From: Angomonas deanei
Lineage: Eukaryota; Euglenozoa; Kinetoplastea; Trypanosomatida; Trypanosomatidae
Length of the DNA: 64,000 nt
NCBI GenBank assembly: GCA_903995115.1
Contig: LR877145.1
Location: forward strand, 744,001 to 808,000
Reading direction: 5' to 3'
Positions 60,214 to 64,000 of the stretch are shown here, in pieces. The position numbers and the translations under genes are program-made. Position 1 is the first letter of the stretch, and every line of letters starts with the position of its first letter. The notes under the pieces are model-generated. The model searched no databases. It was not told the origin of the DNA and worked only from the letters and a program-made list of their open reading frames with translations.

Positions 60214-60422
60214 AAGTGGGGGACAAGGAAACACTTTCCGTTTCTTCGTTTTTTACAGTCCGTATTGTTCACTTTTTCATAAGAATGTAGATCTGTTTAA
60301 TGGACGGGGTTCTCTTCTTCACCGGTGGAACGTCCCATAGTTCCGATTGCTTCCTTTACTTCTCTTCTTCCGACTGTTGTTTTTGTGACTCCCACTGAAG
60401 CTATTATTCACAAAACTTAGAA

Positions 60423-62175
60423 ATGCATAGAGCAGTAGACGAGTCTAACTCGTCTCACACCATAGACCCGAATACAACCGACGGCAGCGGGGTGGAAACC
60501 CCTGTCGTGGTCCGCTACTATAGATTAGGAACCACCCAGCGACACCAAACGGATCGAATGCTGCAGGACATCAAGGAGCGTATCCTCCAGAAAAGAAGGG
60601 AGGAATACGCCGAAAAGGACTGCACCTTTAGACCCCAGACAGAGAGACCACCATCCACCAATGTTTCGGTTGGTAAGTGGTCGAACGAGAGCGCCTCGAG
60701 TGAACAGGTCTATTCGCGCCTTTCTCGCTACGCCGAGGAGCGTTCGAGACGTCTGGAAGAAAAAAGTCGACAAAAAGAGAGAAACGAAGATGAGGCATTG
60801 CACGGTCTCTTTCAACCCATCATTAACTCAAGAAAGTTCAACCGGTCCTACTCCACGGCCAGCGCACCGGTCGAGGAGCGGTTGCTGAATTACGGTGAGG
60901 AAGTGAACCTTTCTTTGGAGGCCAAACGAAAAGAGAGAGAGCAGCGATTGGAGTGGGAAATGCGCCATCCATCTCATTCGGTCCAAAGTACAGCAGAGAG
61001 CGCCGCCTCTTTCGACTATCGTAATCAAACACTATTGCAAAAACGAGAACGTTTGTGGGTGGAGGCGGAGAGGAAACTTCGAGACGGGGCGTCCTTCGCG
61101 CCGAAAGTGTGCCCCACCTCCTCCGCGATTGACTACGCAAACCTAAAGAAGAGTGGCCTGAACGCCGCTTTCCCTGGTTCCAACGACCGAGGGGCGCTGC
61201 TGTACTACACCCACCAGGCCACGGGGGAGGAGCTGTCACGGGCTGAACAGGAGGCGGAGCGGGCCGCACGGTACGCCAACCGCCCACAGACCAAACCCCA
61301 ACTCTAGCCACTGGATTGAACAGTCGGACCACCGTCCCCTATTTGAGAAGGACTTTATAGAACGACAACAGATTTATTTGGAGGCCAAAGAGCAGGAGAA
61401 GGTTCTGCAGGAGAAGGAAGAGGCGTTGAAAAAACAGGAGACCAAAAAGACCGTCGTGCGGACCGAATCACTGGTAGATCGACTGTACAACAAGCCGCTC
61501 CAGAGGGCAAAGGAACGGGAAGCACAGAATGCACAGGCAAAAGAGCAGGAGTTTAGTAAAAAGTACTCCTTTACCCCGTCGCTTTCACCAGGGACGAACT
61601 ATGTGCTGGAAAAAATACCCCTGAAGGAGCAAAACGTGGTGAAGCGACTGACGTCGACGAGCGCCACACGACAGGCCGAGGAGGAACGTTCTACCCTATC
61701 CAATTCTACGGAGCATACATCGAAAACACCATTCGTTGATACAACGAATGTGAATATGGCACTGACGCCGCCCAAGAAAGTCGTCACACGAGCGGAGGCA
61801 GACTTGTTCTACAAGAAACAAACACAGGCGGTAGAACTGAAAAAACAGAAAATACTCGACGGCAAAAAAATGGAGAGCGCAAAAGAGTTGTCGCAGTGTA
61901 CATTTGCACCAAAGACGAACGGTGCCCCACGCACCAGTAGCAGTACTGTGCGCACGACAGATGTGGTACTCGGTGTGCAGCAGTACTTGATGCGACAGGA
62001 GGCAGCCCGCCAATCCAAGGAGGAGCAGGAAGAGCGGGAGCGCAACCTTGGACGGTGTAGAAGCGCGCAAGGCGGGCGAAACGGATTTACCACGTTCGCC
62101 CCATTTCACTTGAAAACAGCTGAAAAGGAAGAACGCCAACTGCGGCGCTCCAATTCGTATAGAATGCGTTATTGA
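60423..62175 (+). CDS. Charged helical protein with repeated F-x-P motifs; frame interrupted once
   Basis: The first part (60423-61307, frame 3) and second part (to 62175, frame 1) share one style: long Glu/Lys/Arg/Gln helices punctuated by short F-x-P motifs. These are C-T-F-R-P (about 60618), A-S-F-A-P (about 61090), Y-S-F-T-P (about 61565), C-T-F-A-P (about 61897) and T-T-F-A-P (about 62089). Frame 1 continues naturally across the frame 3 stop at 61305-61307; one extra base at AAA (61293-61295) or CCCC (61296-61299) would account for the break. The total would be about 583 residues. Such motif-plus-helix proteins in kinetoplastids are often cytoskeletal or flagellar, which is only a guess here. 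Confidence 0.7.
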
Positions 62176-62395
62176 AGCCACTACATCAAAGATTTACAAA
62201 GGTATCACTGTGTGATATATGCTGTTCTGACATGTGTTTACCCTCTACTGCCCCCATGAAGTTATCCTACCCTACCTCTCCCTTTTTTATGCACTAGCAC
62301 TATTTAAAACAGATTTAACTTTCATCAATAGTTTCACTCATAGAACCACACGTTCCGTGTACATAGATTCAGTTCATCATAAACACACCCCCAGA

Positions 62396-63797
62396 ATGCC
62401 CCCCGACGGTTCTCGTAAGCGGGGTAGACCATCCGACTCTCCCGTGGCGGCCTCACACGTGAACGTGCTTAGAGGCGTCACGCAAGAGTTTGACCGCACG
62501 CTCCCCTTTTGGAGGTGCTTCACCGATTTGAAAAGCACCTACGGTCACCCACCTATCGTCCAGCAACGGACCACCACGATCCACTTCCGCGAGGCGTGCT
62601 CGTCGTTTAAAGGCGTGGATGTGGTTTGGGCCATTACAAAAGTAACGGTGAGAGTTCAAACGGGTATCGCAAAACGACAGAACATGCGGATACCGGAGAA
62701 GGGCCGCGCGGGCGTCACATGGCGCGGCATCCCATACAAAGAGGTCACGTGGAGGATAGGGACGATGCACTTTGTGCATCAAAACATGAATGGCTTCTCC
62801 GGGGAAGGGTATGAGAAGAGCTTTCACATCCAATCGGTGGTGAATTACGATTGCCCCGCGGTGCTGCAGTGCGTAGCGGGGACGATGGTGTCGTTTTGGT
62901 TGTTGCTCTACTCGAGTGTAGCGCTCCTGGCGAGTGACACCCGACTTAGCGCTAAGGACGCCCCACGGAAAGACAGCGATCCAGACGCTGCAGTATCTAG
63001 CACCTTTGTCGCGAGGGAGGAGGGGTCCTCCAAAGACCGCAAGCGCATTCCATTGCCAGCCGTTGGGTGGTTGGACCACGCCGCGGAGGAGATGGCACTG
63101 CAGTGTAAAACGGAAGACAATCGGGCCTACGTGCGTGCGGCGCGACAGCTGGCACCGCACTCTACCTCCCGTATCTTGGTGCTGGGCATGGGCGGCAACA
63201 GCATGGCTGTAGCCCTTCGTTTATTGTTAGGCCCTCACGCGGAGATCCACGTGGTGGAAATTGACGCGAGTGTCTTCCGGGCTTGTAAAGCGGCAGACAC
63301 ACTTTTGGAGAGCGACACCAAACAATTTGTGTATGTGGAGTCGGCGGAAAAATGCCTTCCCAGATTTGTGAACAATTACTTTCACTTCATCTTTATGGAT
63401 CTGTTTGAGCCGCTCGACGCAACAATGGTGATGACGTCTTCTCTAGTAGGCCAGTGCCACGCCAAACTGTCCTTTGGTGGGATGCTGGTCGTCAATGACC
63501 ATCCAACTCCCTTCGCCGGCGACGGTCACCCCGTGGGTGGAACTGTTCGGCGACGGAAATGTTTCCCTCGTGAATTTGAATGGTTGGAAGGAAAGTGTGC
63601 TGGTCTGCATGAAGGAGGGCGATGTCAAGAAGGACGGCAAAATGCTGCAGTGCAACCGTATCTTTTTAGACAAGATCTACTCGGGCGTATATGACCGACT
63701 GACACCAGGTCTGCTGCCACCGCCAGGGTGGATCAAGAAGGCGCTTAAAATGAGTTCCACCAACAAGGCAAAGTCCGCCCAATGCTTTGAGTCTTAA
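62396..63797 (+). CDS. Spermidine-synthase-like methyltransferase fold protein; frame interrupted once
   Basis: The start at 62396 (M-P-P-D-G-S-R-K-R-G-R-P) is taken because the in-frame upstream sequence is read from AT-rich flank. A Rossmann methyltransferase fold follows. It has motif I at I-L-V-L-G-M-G-G-N-S-M-A, an acidic end of strand 2 (V-V-E-I-D), and D-L-F-E-P later, as in spermidine-synthase-like and METTL13-like proteins. Frame 2 degenerates after about 63530, while frame 3 continues with W-V-E-L-F-G-D-G-N-V and ends at 63797. Removing one C from CCCC (63529-63532) joins them as ...GDGHPWVELFGDG, about 466 residues. The residues that would bind a polyamine are not evident, so a protein or small-molecule methyltransferase is more likely than a polyamine synthase. 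Confidence 0.75.
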
Positions 63798-63958
63798 CAA
63801 CGTATAATAACGATAACCATGATGGTATGGTGAGAGAGTAAAAGTTTAGTGATTATAGTCGGTTTTGAATCAAAACAAACAGTGCTGTCGAGCGTTGTGT
63901 TGACATGTTTATTATTATTATTTCCTTCCCCCTTCTATAGAATAGTAGTATCTGAACA

Positions 63959-64000
63959 ATGTCCATATCACCACACGCCAAGGCGGCTGCGTGGACAGCC
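63959..64000 (+). CDS. Start of a further gene (truncated by window end)
   Basis: An ATG at 63959 follows the pyrimidine tract TTTCCTTCCCCCTTCTAT and AG (about 63942-63943 or 63945-63946). It opens a frame to the window edge reading MSISPHAKAAAWTA. Only 14 codons are visible, so no product can be named. The acceptor-plus-ATG arrangement is like that of other genes here. Confidence 0.6.
   Translation, partial: MSISPHAKAAAWTA

Noticed and set aside
17864-62175. Cis-introns joining the out-of-frame halves
   Set aside because: The frames overlap or abut with no room for an intron, and no GT...AG pair with a suitable pyrimidine tract separates them; cis-introns are very rare in kinetoplastids.
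2751-63797. Reassigned stop codons as an explanation for interrupted genes
   Set aside because: Reading through the internal stops does not restore the protein, because the homologous sequence continues in another frame; intact genes also end at TAA, TAG and TGA in the normal way and use TGG for Trp.
2751-63797. Euplotes-style +1 shifting at the codon before a stop
   Set aside because: In the reductase (47422) and methyltransferase (63529) genes the family motifs place the change well upstream of the stop, and no shared slippery codon precedes the stops.
1-64000. tRNA, rRNA and CRISPR arrays
   Set aside because: No tRNA B-box with matching stems, no recognisable rRNA stretch and no repeat-spacer pattern were seen; the read was by eye, so a diverged small RNA could be missed.
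1-64000. Mobile elements, including LTR elements and kinetoplastid LINEs
   Set aside because: No transposase, reverse-transcriptase or integrase motifs, no terminal repeats and no target-site duplications were found; the A42 tract has no element attached.

Overview
This 64 kb window is nuclear DNA of a kinetoplastid, most likely a trypanosomatid. The supporting signs are: every credible gene lies on the + strand with no strand switch; no gene needs a cis-intron; nearly every gene is preceded by a pyrimidine tract and an AG that fit spliced-leader trans-splicing; coding DNA is balanced to GC-rich while the gaps between genes are AT-rich and full of T and A runs; and a pair of amastin surface proteins carries the family's Cys signature. 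Standard stop codons end the genes and TGG is used freely for Trp, so the code looks standard. The species cannot be fixed from the sequence alone.

Layout. 0.4-2.4 kb: two tandem amastins. 2.7-12.0 kb: four tandem alpha-kinase (MHCK/eEF2K-type) genes with five kinase-like domains, one of them a degenerate pseudokinase fused to an intact kinase. 12.7-22.1 kb: a PSP1-domain protein, a helical hypothetical, a UTP18-like WD protein, an EPL1/PHD/extended-PHD chromatin protein, a TMEM17-family transition-zone protein and a syntaxin-18-like SNARE. 22.3-33.8 kb: a large helical-repeat protein with a mitochondrial-type N-terminus, ITPase, IFT54, a secreted PHB-depolymerase-like esterase, MRT4, a VPS9-domain Rab exchange factor, a small coiled-coil protein and a minimal cytochrome b5. 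34.4-43.8 kb: a large multi-pass membrane protein with a long charged tail, an alpha/beta-hydrolase-like protein lacking the nucleophile, a WDR55-like protein and a Cys-rich small protein. 44.0-49.0 kb: a very large flavoprotein reductase with six tandem flavodoxin-like modules before one FAD/NADPH reductase module. 49.2-64.0 kb: TBC1D31, an unknown low-complexity protein, PIG-P, two tandem paralogous mitochondrial-type helical proteins, a protein with repeated F-x-P motifs, a spermidine-synthase-like methyltransferase and the first codons of a further gene.

The genes form one polycistronic unit and, as usual in kinetoplastids, are not grouped by pathway. Recurrent themes are the flagellum (TMEM17, IFT54, TBC1D31), ribosome assembly (UTP18-like, MRT4, WDR55-like), membrane traffic (SNARE, VPS9) and the mitochondrion (three helical-repeat proteins).

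A striking window-wide feature is that eight genes run across two or more reading frames. Ten of the twelve frame changes are in the direction of one extra base, and most can be placed at short homopolymers. Assembly insertion errors are the simplest explanation; real frameshift polymorphism or programmed frameshifting would be the exciting alternative. The two most unusual gene products are the six-flavodoxin reductase and the pseudokinase-kinase fusion.
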